The position numbers were made by a program, and so were the translations under genes. Positions 13,601-25,565 of a stretch of 64,000 nt of DNA are shown here, one piece after another; the first letter of the stretch is position 1; every line of letters starts with the position of its first letter. The notes under the pieces were generated by a model. That model was not told where the DNA came from, did no database searches, and worked only from the letters and a program-made list of their open reading frames with translations. The stretch lies in contig JAXCGZ010015154.1 in assembly GCA_037179515.1 (NCBI GenBank), positions 1 through 64,000 of the forward strand. Reading direction: 5' to 3'. The stretch is from Halocaridina rubra (Eukaryota > Arthropoda > Malacostraca > Decapoda > Atyidae).

Positions 13601-14460
13601 GAAAGAAGAAGAGAAAGAGAAAAAAAAATAAAAAACTTTTATTTAAGCTTCACACAGAATTTTTATATCTTCATATAAGTGCTATTTAGTTACTCAATTT
13701 ATCTCTTTTCTGGTAACACACAGCTTAAAAATTTGACTATGGTAATTTGAGGATAAAAAGAAAAAGAAAAAAATGCAACAAAAACAAAAGCCAATCTGAA
13801 GGAAAATTCGAATTTGTGTCTGAGGAGACACCCACCTGTTTCTGCTACATATTCTTCTTAACTGATATACTCACTTGCTAACCAAGATATGTTATCACAG
13901 GATCAGACTTTACATTTAACTCAATATATACACAAAATAAAAAAATAGTAAAAGAGAAAAATAAAATAAAAGAAAAAATAAGACAGCTGTGCTACTTGGC
14001 AACTTAACTCAGTACTGTTAACAGGTGTATTTTTGGTATTTATTAAATTATTCAATTATTTCGTGTATCAAACTAGCTATCAAATTAATATAAATAGGAA
14101 GGATACTGATTTTAACAATATATGGAACCACAGGATCAGGTAAACGGCTTAATAGCTCTCCCCAATTTACACAAAAAGTAGGTAATGTGATGAGATGGCT
14201 TCACCTCTGGCAACTCTTCTAAATTTCCTTCAAGGCAGAACAGGACAGCTTCTTCTCTTTCCCCTCACGAAAATGTTCTCAATTTTTTCATTTAATATGT
14301 TGGACAATCTCGTCATACAACAAAAATAAGTTTTTTACTCACAATACTCTGCAGAATTTTTTATTTAGGGAAATTATGTATAACTTATTCACTAAAGTCC
14401 TAGTCACTCAAAAACACAAGGAAAAGTTTAACAGACACTGAAAACTTGTGTATTGAATAC
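13601..14460. other. Probable CR1-A 5' UTR or adjacent unique DNA
   Basis: A/T-rich, with purine runs near 13,605-13,640 and no long frame. It lies directly upstream of CR1-A ORF1 and ends at a (TG)n tract abutting CR1-B. I cannot tell where the element ends, because no other copy here includes this region. Confidence 0.4.
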
Positions 14461-14671
14461 TGTGTGTGTGATTACCTAATTGTGATTACCTAATTGTGTT
14501 TACGGGAAAGAGCCCAAAGCTCGTATCTTCCCGTCTCCTGATCGGTTCCATTTTATACTTAGTGATACTTATCATACCTGTCCTTAAAACTATGGATTGA
14601 GATAGCATTAACTACCTCCTCGCTTAGCGAATTCCAATTATCAACTACTCTTACACTGAAAAAGTATTTCC

Positions 14672-15754
14672 TTACATCCTGCAAAGAAGTTTCTTACGAA
14701 GCTTCAAACTATGACCTCTAGTTCTAGAGCCAGCCATATCAAAATATCGATCCCTATCCACTCTATCATAACCATGAAGGAATTTAAAGACTGTCACCAT
14801 ATCCCCCCTCACTCTTCTAGCTTCGAGTGATGGTAAGTCTAATTCCCTCAGCCTCTCATCATAACTGAGATTGCGTATTTCTGGCACCAGTTTCGTGGCA
14901 TGTCTTTGAACTTTTTCAAGCTTAGCTATGTGCTTTTTCAAGTGCGGATTCCAAAAGGGGGCTGCATATTCGAGTTTAGGCCTCACATAGGTTACATAAA
15001 TATTTCTGAACATTTCCTTGTCCATGTGCCTGAAGGCTACCCTTACTTTTGATAAGAATGCATATGCTGCCCTTACTATGCCATTTATATGTATTTCTGG
15101 AGACAAATCTGCCAGTATGTTTACTTCTCGATCTCTCTCATTTTCTGTCTCTTGAAGTTGTACTCCAGCCACCGAGTAGTCAAGCTTGGGCCTTCTTGCA
15201 CTTGCACCCATTCTCATTACCTTACATTTTGAAGCATTGAATTTCATTAGCCACTTTTCTGACCACTCATGCAGACTATTTAGATCCTCCCGAAGTTCTC
15301 TACCATTGTTCTCGTTTTTTGCTTTCTTCACAATCTTTGCATCATCTGCAAACATATTCATGAATGAATTTACAGACTCTGGTAGGTCATTTACATATAC
15401 AAGGAACAAAAGTGGCCATAAAACTGAACCATGTGGAACTCCACTACTAACTCTTCCCCATTCAGACACTGAGTGTCTTACTCTAACCCTCTGTTCCCTT
15501 CCTTCTAAGTAAGTTTTTATCCATTCCAAAACATTTCCACCTATTCTAGACATTGACTGCAGCTTCCTAATAAGTCTCCCATGTGGAACATTGTCAAACG
15601 CTTTCTGGAAGTCTAGGAATATGCAAGCTACCCAGCCCTCTCTTTCCTGTAAGATTTGGCTTACCTCATCATAAAATTCTAATAAGATTGTTACTGTTGA
15701 TCTACCTTTTCTGAAGCCATGTTGCCTCACTGACAAAAAATTGAAGGATTCCAA
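14672..15754 (-). pseudogene. CR1-B unit 1: RT and C-terminus
   Basis: An open reading of 360 codons covers RT motifs (LDFQKAFDNVPHG, catalytic FADD) and the C-terminal domain. It ends in a frameshift at about 14,690 relative to units 2 and 3 (one base lost in the KKT codons), so the last ~50 residues are out of frame. It starts where the duplicated segment starts and lacks endonuclease, the first RT motifs and its own promoter. Confidence 0.85.
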
Positions 15755-15865
15755 ATAAAGAGAGATATGTGTGTGTGTGATTACCTAATTGATTACCTAA
15801 TTGCGTTTACGGGAAAGAGCCCAAAGCTCGTATCTTCCCGTCTCCTGATCGGTTCCATTTTATAA

Positions 15866-17044
15866 TTAGTGATACTTATCATACCTGTCCTTAAAACTAT
15901 GGATTGAGATAGCATTAAGTACCTCCTCGCTTAGCGAATTCCAATTATCAACTACTCTTACACTGAAAAAGTATTTTCTTACATCCTGCAAAGAAGTTTT
16001 CTTACGAAGCTTCAAACTATGACCTCTAGTTCTAGAGCCAGCCATATCAAAATATCGATCCCTATCCACTCTATCATAACCATGAAGAAATTTAAAGACT
16101 GTCACCATATCCCCCCTCACTCTTCTAGCTTCGATTGATGGTAAGTCTAATTCCCTCAGCCTCTCATCATAACTGAGATTGCGTATTTCTGGCACCAGTT
16201 TCGTGGCATGTCTTTGAACTTTTTCAAGCTTAGCTATGTGCTTTTTCAAGTGCGGATTCCAAAAGGGGGCTGCATATTCGAGTTTAGGCCTCACATAGGT
16301 TACATAAATATTTCTGAACATTTCCTTGTCCATGTGCCTGAAGGCTACCCTTACATTTGATAAGAATGCATATGCTGCCCTTACTATGCCATTTATATGT
16401 ATTTCTGGAGACAAATCTGCCAGTATGTTTACTCCTAGATCTCTCTCATTTTCTGTCTCTTGAAATTGTACTCCAGCCACCGAGTAGTCAAGCTTGGGCC
16501 TTCTTGCACTTGTACCCATTCTCATTACCTTACATTTTGAAGAATTGAATTTCATTAGCCACTTTTCTGACCACTCATGCAGATTATTTAGATCTTCCTG
16601 AAGTTCTCTACCATTGTTCTCGATTTTTGTTTTCTTCACAATCTTTGCATCATCTGCAAACATATTCATGAATGAATTTACAGACTCTGGTAGGTCATTT
16701 ACATATACAAGGAACAAAAGTGGCCATAAAACTGAACCCTGTGGAACTCCACTACTAACTCTTCTCCATTCAGACACTGAGTGTCTTACTCTAACCCTCT
16801 GTTCCCTTCCTTCTAAGTAAGTTTTTATCCATTCCAAAACATTTTCACCTATTCTAGACATTGATTGCAGCTTCCTAATAAGTCTCCCATGTGGAACATT
16901 GTCAAACGCTTTCTGGAAGTCTAGGAATATGCAATCTGCCCAGCCCTCTCTTTCCTGTAAGATTTGGCTTACCTCATCATAAAATTCTAATAAGTTTGTT
17001 ACTGTTGATCTACCTTCTCTGAAGCCATGTTGCCTCACTGACAA
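15866..17044 (-). pseudogene. CR1-B unit 2: RT and C-terminus
   Basis: An uninterrupted 392-codon reading runs from RT motif 2 to the normal C-terminus (SFKDRYDKYH). FADD is intact. It is 5'-truncated at the same base as unit 1, so it cannot be a complete protein. Sequence is very close to units 1 and 3, with scattered substitutions. Confidence 0.85.
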
Positions 17045-17173
17045 AAAGTTGAAGGATTCTAAGTGAAGAGAGATATGTGTGTGTGTGATTACCTAATTGA
17101 TTACCTAATTGTGTTTACGGGAAAGAGCCTAAAGCTCGTATCTTCCCGTCTCCTGATCGGTTCCATTTTATAA

Positions 17174-19176
17174 TTAGTGATACTTATCATACCTGTCCTT
17201 AAAACTATGGATTGAGATAGCATTAACTACCTCCTCGCTTAGCAAATTCCAATTATCAACTACTCTTACACTGAAAAAGTATTTTCTTACATCCTGCAAA
17301 GAAGTTTTCTTACGAAGTTTCAAACTATGACCTCTAGTTCTAGAGCCAGCCATATCAAAATATCGATCCCTATCCACTCTATCATAACCATGAAGGAATT
17401 GAAAGACTGTCACCATATCCCCCCTCACTCTTTTAGCTTCGAGTGATGGTAAGTCTAATTCCCTCAGCCTCTCATCATAACTGAGATTGCGTATTTCTGG
17501 CACCAGTTTCGTGTCATGTCTTTGAACTTTTTCAAGCTTAGCTATGTGCTTTTTCATGTGCGGATTCCAAAAGGGGGCTGCATATTCGAGTTTAGGCCTC
17601 ACATAGGTTACATAAATATTTCTGAACATTTCCTTGTCCATGTGCCTGAAGGCTACCCTTACATTTGATAAGAATGCATATGCTGCCCTTACTATGCCAT
17701 TTATATGTATTTCTGGAGACAAATCTGCCAGTATGTTTACTCCTAGATCTCTCTCATTTTCTGTCTCTTGAAGTTGTACTCCAGCCACCGAGTAGTCAAG
17801 CTTGGGCCTTCTTGCACTTGTACCCATTCTCATTATCTTACATTTTGAAGTATTGAATTTCATTAGCCATTTTTCTGACCACTCATGCAGATTATTTAGA
17901 TCCTCCTGAAGTTCTCTACCATTGTTCTCGTTTTTTGCTTTCTTCACAATCTTTGCATTATCTGCAAACATATTCTTGAATGAATTTACAGACTCTGGTA
18001 GGTCATTTACATATACAAGGAACAAAAGTGGTCCTAAAACTGAACCCTGTGCAACTCCACTACTAACTCTTCTCCATTCAGACACTGAGTGTCTTACTCT
18101 AACCCTCTGTTCCGTTCCTTCTAAGTAAGTTTTTATCCATTCCAAAACATTTCCACCTATTCTAGCCATTGATTGCAACTTCCTAATAAGTCTCCCATGT
18201 GGAACAGTGTCAAACGCTTTCTGGAAGTCTAGGACTATGCAATCTGCCCAACCCTCTCTTTCCTGTAAGATTTGGCTTGCCTCATCATAAAATTCTTATA
18301 AGTTTGTTATTGTTTATCTACCTTCTCTGAAGCCATGTTGCCTCACTGACAAAATGTTGAAGGATTCCAAGTGAAGAGAGATATGTTTCCTTAGTAGTTT
18401 CTCCATAACTTTGCAAACTATGCTGGTCAAGGAAACTGGTCTATAGTTCAGAGCCGTATCCCTCCTTCCCTTTTTGAAGATAGGTATCACATTTGCTTGT
18501 TTCCAGCATCTTGGAATCTCCCCTGAATCCAGTGACTTTTTAAATATGATACTTAGTGCCACTGATATTGAGTTTGCGCATTTTTTTAGCACATGAGGGG
18601 ATATGTCATCAGGACCTGTAGCTTTATGAACATCTAAATCCATCAGCGCTTTGCATACCTCTGTGGCTGTAAGGTTGATGTTCTCTAATACCGGCCCTTG
18701 AGCTTCTATCACTGCAATCTGAGGGGGTGGGTGTATTTTCTACTGTAAATGCTGACTGAAACTCCTTGTTCAATTCTTTGCAGATCTCTTCATCCGTCTC
18801 AGTGATGCTTCCATCAGCTCTCTTTAGCCTTAAAACCTGTTCTTTTACCTTCAGTTTTCCTCTGATAAAGCTGTGGTAAATTTGGGATTTTTTTTAGCCT
18901 TCCTGGTGATGTCCCTCTCATAGTCTCTCTCTGCCTCTCTCCTTTTACTTAGGTAGTCATTTCTTGCTCTTTTGTAGGTTTGCCAGGCATTTATGTTTTT
19001 TCTCCTCCTATGCCTTTTCCAGCATCTGTCTCTCTACTCCTTAGCTCTTTTACAACCATTATCGAACCATTTCTCTCTGGCATGAATTACACCTACTTTG
19101 GTGACAGGTATGCAGCAATCTACTAGCTTCCCATATTTCTCACAAAAGATGTCATACATTTCTTGTACAGATTTGT
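17174..19176 (-). pseudogene. CR1-B unit 3: linker, RT and C-terminus
   Basis: This is the only unit continuing upstream into the RT N-terminus and linker. Lesions: an in-frame stop at 18,314-18,316 and a second a few codons on, a frameshift in the CCC..ACCC run near 18,730 (ggtgggtgt), and changes of the catalytic motif from FADD to FADN (GATAATGCAAAG instead of GATGATGCAAAG). The linker homologous to CR1-A lies at 18,750-19,176. Confidence 0.82.
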
Positions 19177-19833
19177 GTGAATGTATGTCTGCGGGTCAAC
19201 AAAGTGCAAAGAATGGTTGACAGTTCTCTGGTGGTAGTTTGGATTATGAGCTAGATTTCTATAAGCTCACCATTCATCGATGTGAATACTTTTTGATTAT
19301 TGGCAGGAGTGTCTGTTGGTCTCTGTCCTCAGCTATTTCCATATACCCATTTGCTGGTGATGCACTAGTATCTAACCGACCAGAAACCCATACTTGACCC
19401 TTAAGTGCCTTCGTCGATAGTGTTTAAGTTTATGTTAAATGCACGATTCATCAATTTGAACTGTCATCCCTAGTGAACATCTTTGAATATTAAGAAGTTA
19501 TTGAAATGTCTGGTACCAAAATGTTAATGTATATAACAGCGAACCCAATTATTCCCATGTAAAGAATAACAAATATGACAGAAGTGTTTTGCTCAAAGTC
19601 ACCAGAGGCTGTAGTTGATGCCTTATTAGCTAATTTAGTAACTTGATTTTTTTTTCTTACTAAAATAATTCTCACTCCTTGCCTTTTGCAGACTATGATT
19701 ATTTGTAATTTATATTTCAGTTTATAGCTAATTTTAAATATATCTTGTTTATTCTTGCACGTTTAGAAAGCATGATTCCAATATAAAGGCTCCCCCTAAT
19801 TCTGTTTTCTGATTGTTCCATTTCTTCAAATGA
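19177..19833. other. No gene recognised
   Basis: Unique-looking sequence. The longest frame on the minus strand (19,490-19,675) has no recognisable domain. The only link to the rest of the window is a weak match of 19,545-19,566 to 9,340. Confidence 0.5.
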
Positions 19834-21862
19834 GTCTTTTACATACATACATAGACATAAGCCTCATTCCCCCTTGTAAGGGGGGTGGCCGAGCCAAGAA
19901 ACGCGCATTCACCACTATCCACATACACACCTCAACCACTCCTCTCAGCTCCTTGGGGATAGAGGGTTGCCACATCTCCCCCCCCCTTCCACCCTGCTTG
20001 TGTCACCCACAAGGTAGGTGGGCAAGGGTATTCTATAATGAGGCCCGACAGCCGCAACTGGTTTACCCCCACCGCTTCATCAAATGGCAACTCCCCTCAT
20101 ACCCGTCCACCACAGTTCACTGAGCTAGCAGGTGCAAGCAATTCCATTGGGCCGTGTCATATATGTACAATCTTCCTCCACTCATTCCTGTCTCTTGCAC
20201 GCACTCTTCCCTGTTCCACCACTGTCATTCCACGTGCATTCAGTGCTCTTTTCACGCCATCCATCCTTCTCAGTCTAGGTCTACCTCCTAACCTAACTCC
20301 AGTCACTTCTGCACTCCACACTCTCTTCATTAATCGTTCATTACTCATCCTTTCCATGTGTCCAAACCATCTCAACACTCTCTGATCTAACCTATCCGAC
20401 AGCTTCATTCCAACACCCGTTCTCTGCCTGACATCCTCATTTCTTACTCTATCTATTCTAGATACACCAATCATACCTCTCACACACCTCATCTCCATTA
20501 CATTCAATTTGTTTCTTTCATCCTCTCTTGCATTCCAAGTCTCTGCTCCATACAATACTGTCGGCACAATCACACCTTCATCTATCCTTCTCTTTGCATT
20601 CATTCCCAAATATCTATTTCTCATTACACTTTTCAACCCACCTAGACATTTACCAGCTTCCATCACTCTGTGATTTACCTCTACATCCACTCATCCACTC
20701 CTTGATACATGTGACCCCAGATACTTAAAACTCTAAACTTCTTCAAGCAACTCGCCATTCACTCCTACATTCAATCTGCCAACCTTAACACTCCTCGTGC
20801 ATCTCATGACTTTACTTTTACTAATATTCACACGCAACTTCCTTCTTCCACACACACTAATAAACTCAGTCACCAAATGATTCAATTAGTTTTCAGTATC
20901 AGCAACCAGTACAGTATCATCCGCAAATAGCAACTGACTCAATTTCCACAATCTTCCCTCCGCATCCACTAGTTCCAAGCCTCTATCTAATACTCTTTCA
21001 TTTACTTCCCTTACCACTCCATCCATATACACATTAAACAACCATGGTGACATTACACAACCTTGACGTAATCCCAACATTCATCTCATACCAATCACTC
21101 GTATCATTCCCAACTCTCACGAATGCTCTACTATTCATGTAAAAACTCTTCACCGCATTCAACAAACTTTCTCTTATTCCATACAATTGCAACACAATCC
21201 ACAACCTCTCTCTATCTACCCTGTCATATGCTTTCTCTAAATCCATAAAGGCCCAAAAAGTGTCCATACCTCTCTCTAAGAACTTCTCACACACCTGTCT
21301 TACCGCAAGCACCAGATCCACACATCCTCTTCCTTTCCTGAACCCACACTGTTCTTCCCCAATCAGTCTCTCAGTACCTGTCCTAATTCTCTCGATAAAC
21401 ACTCTTCCGCACACCCTACCAACTACACTCAAGAAACTAATTCCCCTAAAACTACTACACTCATACTTATCTCCCTTCCCTTTGTAAAGTGGAACTACAC
21501 ATGCACTTCTCCAATCAACTGGGACCCTCCCTTTCCTAAAACATACATTCAACAACCTAACCATCCATTCTACTAATGCCTCCCAACCATTTGACAAGCA
21601 TTCAGCATGACACTCATCTATCCCTGGTGCTTTACCTGCTTTTGTTGCTCTCAATGCTGAATATACCTCCTCTTTTGTTATTTCTCCATCATTCTCATCG
21701 CCTAACATCGGCATTCTCCATTCGTTTTCCACAGCCACAATCTCTGCCTCTCTATCATCTTCCTCATTTAGCAGGTTCTTGAAATATCCAGCCCATCTCT
21801 CTTTCACCTTTATTTCATCCACTAGTAATTTCTCATCTGCTCCTACAGTAGCCCTCAAATAT
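19834..21862 (-). mobile_element. RTE-type LINE, 5'-truncated, inactivated
   Basis: Minus-strand element with RT and C-terminal domain but no endonuclease. It is cut at about 21,862 on its 5' side. The 3' side ends in a short acatacatacata run at 19,839, the kind of simple-repeat tail I associate with RTE-clade LINEs. Sequence between 19,850 and 20,157 is the 3' UTR and is rich in C runs. Confidence 0.82.
20157..21858 (-). pseudogene. RTE-type reverse transcriptase remnant
   Basis: RT motifs in order: ATKAGKAPGIDECHAECL, WRSACVVPLYKGKGD, EEQCGFRKGRGCVD, MDLEKAYDRVDRE (motif A Asp) and LLFADDTVLVA (catalytic FADD near 20,920). The C-terminal part has TVLYGAETW and RWFGHMERM, typical of this LINE group. 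Lesions: frameshift at about 21,070 in the LRQGC region, stop after DTEN at 20,886, and further stops before 20,690. Confidence 0.85.
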
Positions 21863-22053
21863 TGTATGAACCAGTTACTTCTCTGGAAATATATCCTACA
21901 GATGACGTCACCAGGAGGGACATTGAACCATTCTCATTTGGCGGCCAAACATCCCAGAGGAAAGATCTCGCCTCAGCAATCAAACTTATTTCAAACCATA
22001 TTTATGTGGCGTCTTCACAGGACTTCATCTGGCACAAACAAGGTGAGGGATAG
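21862..22053 (+). other. Unidentified open frame with possible splice sites
   Basis: A 63-codon frame reads EPFSFGGQTSQRKDLASA and NHIYVASSQDFIWHKQ, with balanced composition unlike the surrounding debris. A possible acceptor (tatcctacag, ending 21,901) and a consensus-like donor (acaag/gtgagg after 22,042) would define a 141-bp exon. I do not recognise the protein. It could be a host exon, a retrocopy fragment or another transposon. It directly abuts the 5' end of the RTE element. Confidence 0.3.
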
Positions 22054-22620
22054 TGTATGGTAAAGCTCGTTGGTCAAGCAAATTGGAAATTTGAGACTGG
22101 TAAACTCGTTACTGGTCAAATCCTACGGAAATCTTCTCAGCTTCTTTATCCATACAAAACGAACTTTTGTAAATTACCTAACTGGAATGCCATTTGCCAA
22201 ACTTAATTCCTTAACCTGGAAATTACCACTGATATACATTAATAAGAAATTTCTCTCACTGAACGTGCCAAGTGAAAATCTCATCCTCAGTAGATTGGTT
22301 ATGACCCCCTTAAAATTCTATCCCTTTTTCCTAACGAATTCTAATTTCATTGCATCCCTTTCTATCATTGTAAACAGTTTTATGTCAAAAACTCGTGAAT
22401 AAACTTAGTTGCTATATAAATTGCAAGTAATTAATAATTCAACTAAAGTGTTTCATGCTTTAAACAGCAAATAATTAAAAAGTAATTTTACCCTGTTTGC
22501 TTCGCAAATATTTCGTGTTAACCACAATTTAATGAATACATACTGTATTTATCTTGCTGATTCTTCATAAACTGGGGATAAAGGGTTTTGAGTTATAAGT
22601 TTTAATACTTAAAAAGGTGG
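22054..22620. other. No gene recognised
   Basis: A plus-strand frame at 22,070-22,402 has no domain I know. From about 22,400 the sequence becomes AT-rich and resembles 23,355-23,575. Confidence 0.45.
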
Positions 22621-23574
22621 CTTCACCAAGTCACTCCTTAACGCCTTAATAACTAAACACAGACATTGGCTCCCCCTCCACCTAATGGTACAAAGCAACC
22701 ACTGATCTTCAGCATATCACCCTGCCTAAGAGCCTTCGACGAAGCACGGAGGTCAATGTGTACCATCGGAGACTCGGGTACAAGTGCACCTGGCGAATAG
22801 TGGAGGATATCATCAGGGAATGCACCTTTTGCCAGGTAGCCTCACCACATCCACTGCTCCATTACATCCTTGAATGTAATTCCTTTTCAGAAATTCGACG
22901 GAAAACTGGTGCCCCCGCAACATCCAGCGAAGATCCAAATGCCCTTCATGTTGCTAGCTCCATTATCAGACTAGCAACAAACAACTACATGAACAGTCTA
23001 CTAAATATCATCAGTCAATACCCTCCACCAAGATAACCATGTAATAACTCTCTCTCACCCCCAAAACAGGAATTCATTTAAATTGTTTGCTGTAAACTAA
23101 TAATCCTCAACTGAATACTTATGCTTTCCATTATCTTTACAGTTTTGCACAACCTCACCTGCGGGCCAAAATAGGAAAGTCCTATCACCAACAATAACAA
23201 GATTTCACCCCACCTCCTCACCAAATAGGAAAGCCCATTCGCCTGCAAGAGCGAATACCACCTACATTCCAAAAAAATCTTACCCCACCTGCGGGCCACA
23301 AGGGAAAGTCCGCTCACCCTCAAGGGAGAACATCCAAGAAAAAAAAAAGACCCTTTTTCATTGCAAATAGTTCTTGATAACCAAAAGTGAATGAATACTA
23401 TATTTATCTCGTAGCTTCTTCCCTTATCGCAAATAGAGTGTTTTACCATATAAATTGCAGATAATTAATAAGCATTGCAACTCTTGTGGTTGCCCACAAT
23501 TTAAGGAATACATATTTTTGTCTTGCTTATTCTTCATGTATTGTGAATAAACTGTTTTTCTCTAACGCTGGCAA

Positions 23575-23575
<1 letters not shown>
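22400..23575. repeat. Diverged ~100-130 bp repeats flanking an I-like insertion
   Basis: Motifs such as tataaattgca.ataattaata, ccacaattta.tgaatacat and cttgct.attcttcat recur at 22,410-22,560 and 23,440-23,560, with a weaker copy at 23,370-23,430. They lie on both sides of the I-like fragment at 22,636-23,345, as if that LINE inserted into a diverged tandem repeat. Unit length is approximate. Confidence 0.45.
22636..23345 (+). mobile_element. I-like LINE, 5'-truncated 3' end
   Basis: The plus strand encodes the ORF2 C-terminus (22,758-23,036) with the CTFCQVASPHPLLHYILEC zinc-type motif, nearly identical to that at 53,511-53,789. It continues through the same 3' UTR (cacctgcgggcc motifs) and ends in an A-rich tail at 23,338-23,349. 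It is a short, recent-looking copy of the young I-like family. Confidence 0.85.
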
Positions 23576-24503
<928 letters not shown>

Positions 24504-25565
24504 TTGAGCTTGTTTGTATATTGGTTGTAACATGAACTTATCATGGAACTCAATTCCATGGATACTGCCTTTTTACCATCCCCCTATAAGAACACTGAAA
24601 TCATACAAAGGTTTGATTTAAGCTATTTGTATATGAGTTATCAAGTATGTAGTATTTGTGGAGGATTTCCTGTGTTATTAACCTTCGATCTTATAACCCC
24701 CTAAATTCGGAAATCCTGACGGCTTCAGTAGAGGCCTACCACGATCTCAAAATTAAATCCTCTACCAATAAAATATAATTAACATTACATGCATAGACAT
24801 ACATGCAAATATTTTATAAGGGGGTTTATGAACTGCTGATATGTGAATATTTAAAAAAACTCTCCTCACCTTAAATTAAAACTTCCTCATACAGAATAAT
24901 AAATTTTCTAACATGCATTCTACCTACGGGTGTTTAATTAAATGAGCTCATTTTGTCCCTCACACGTAGTTATAAGTATTGTTAGAAATAAAATAAATCT
25001 GTACTCATCTATCCGGATAACCCTGATGTTGTCAGCAATCACAAGATTCCGAATAAAAAACGCATCTTCTGATCCATGGATCTCTATCACGTTTTTCTAC
25101 TTGAGTGTCTCGTAACGCCCCACGAGAACAACAAACTTTTTGTGGGCAATAATCACGGTAGCAAATGTATTTCAAAAATATTAATTACGACTGCTTTCAC
25201 GCATTATAATTACGTCACAAACATGAGTGTTTCATAGCATCTCACGAGGACAACTAAGAATAAACTTATCTTCCGGTTTTACGTCACAAGTACTGTCAAT
25301 AAACACAGTAAAAATGAGTGCCTCGTATCATCTCACGACAGCAACTAACTTTTTGTAAGAAAGTCTTACAAAACACGTCTCGTTTCTTGGGGGTCCTTGG
25401 TTACAACGCTTCTTTGTTTAAACAGGCGAGGCAATAAGCGTTATCAAGGAGGTGAAGGGTTAATGGTTAAAATCCATTAGTGACCTACATTCCTTTCTCC
25501 AAGTCTTCTACAGCCAGCCTTCATAATAAACTACACATTATACATATGACTATACGTGTATACAG

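Larger units (their letters stand above)
14461..19176 (-). mobile_element. CR1 element B with triplicated 3' segment
   Basis: Minus-strand CR1, 5'-truncated in the linker at about 19,176. Its 3' ~1.31 kb occurs three times head to tail: the attacctaattg tail starts at 14,471, 15,780 and 17,088, giving periods of 1,309 and 1,308. Copies 1 and 2 both stop at exactly the same internal point (gagagatatgt), joined to a GT run, whereas copy 3 continues into the rest of the element. This is internal tandem duplication, not three independent insertions. Confidence 0.88.

Noticed and set aside
13601..14460. 5' promoter of CR1-A
   Set aside because: No second copy is available for comparison and no recognisable promoter element is visible, so I list the region only as unassigned.
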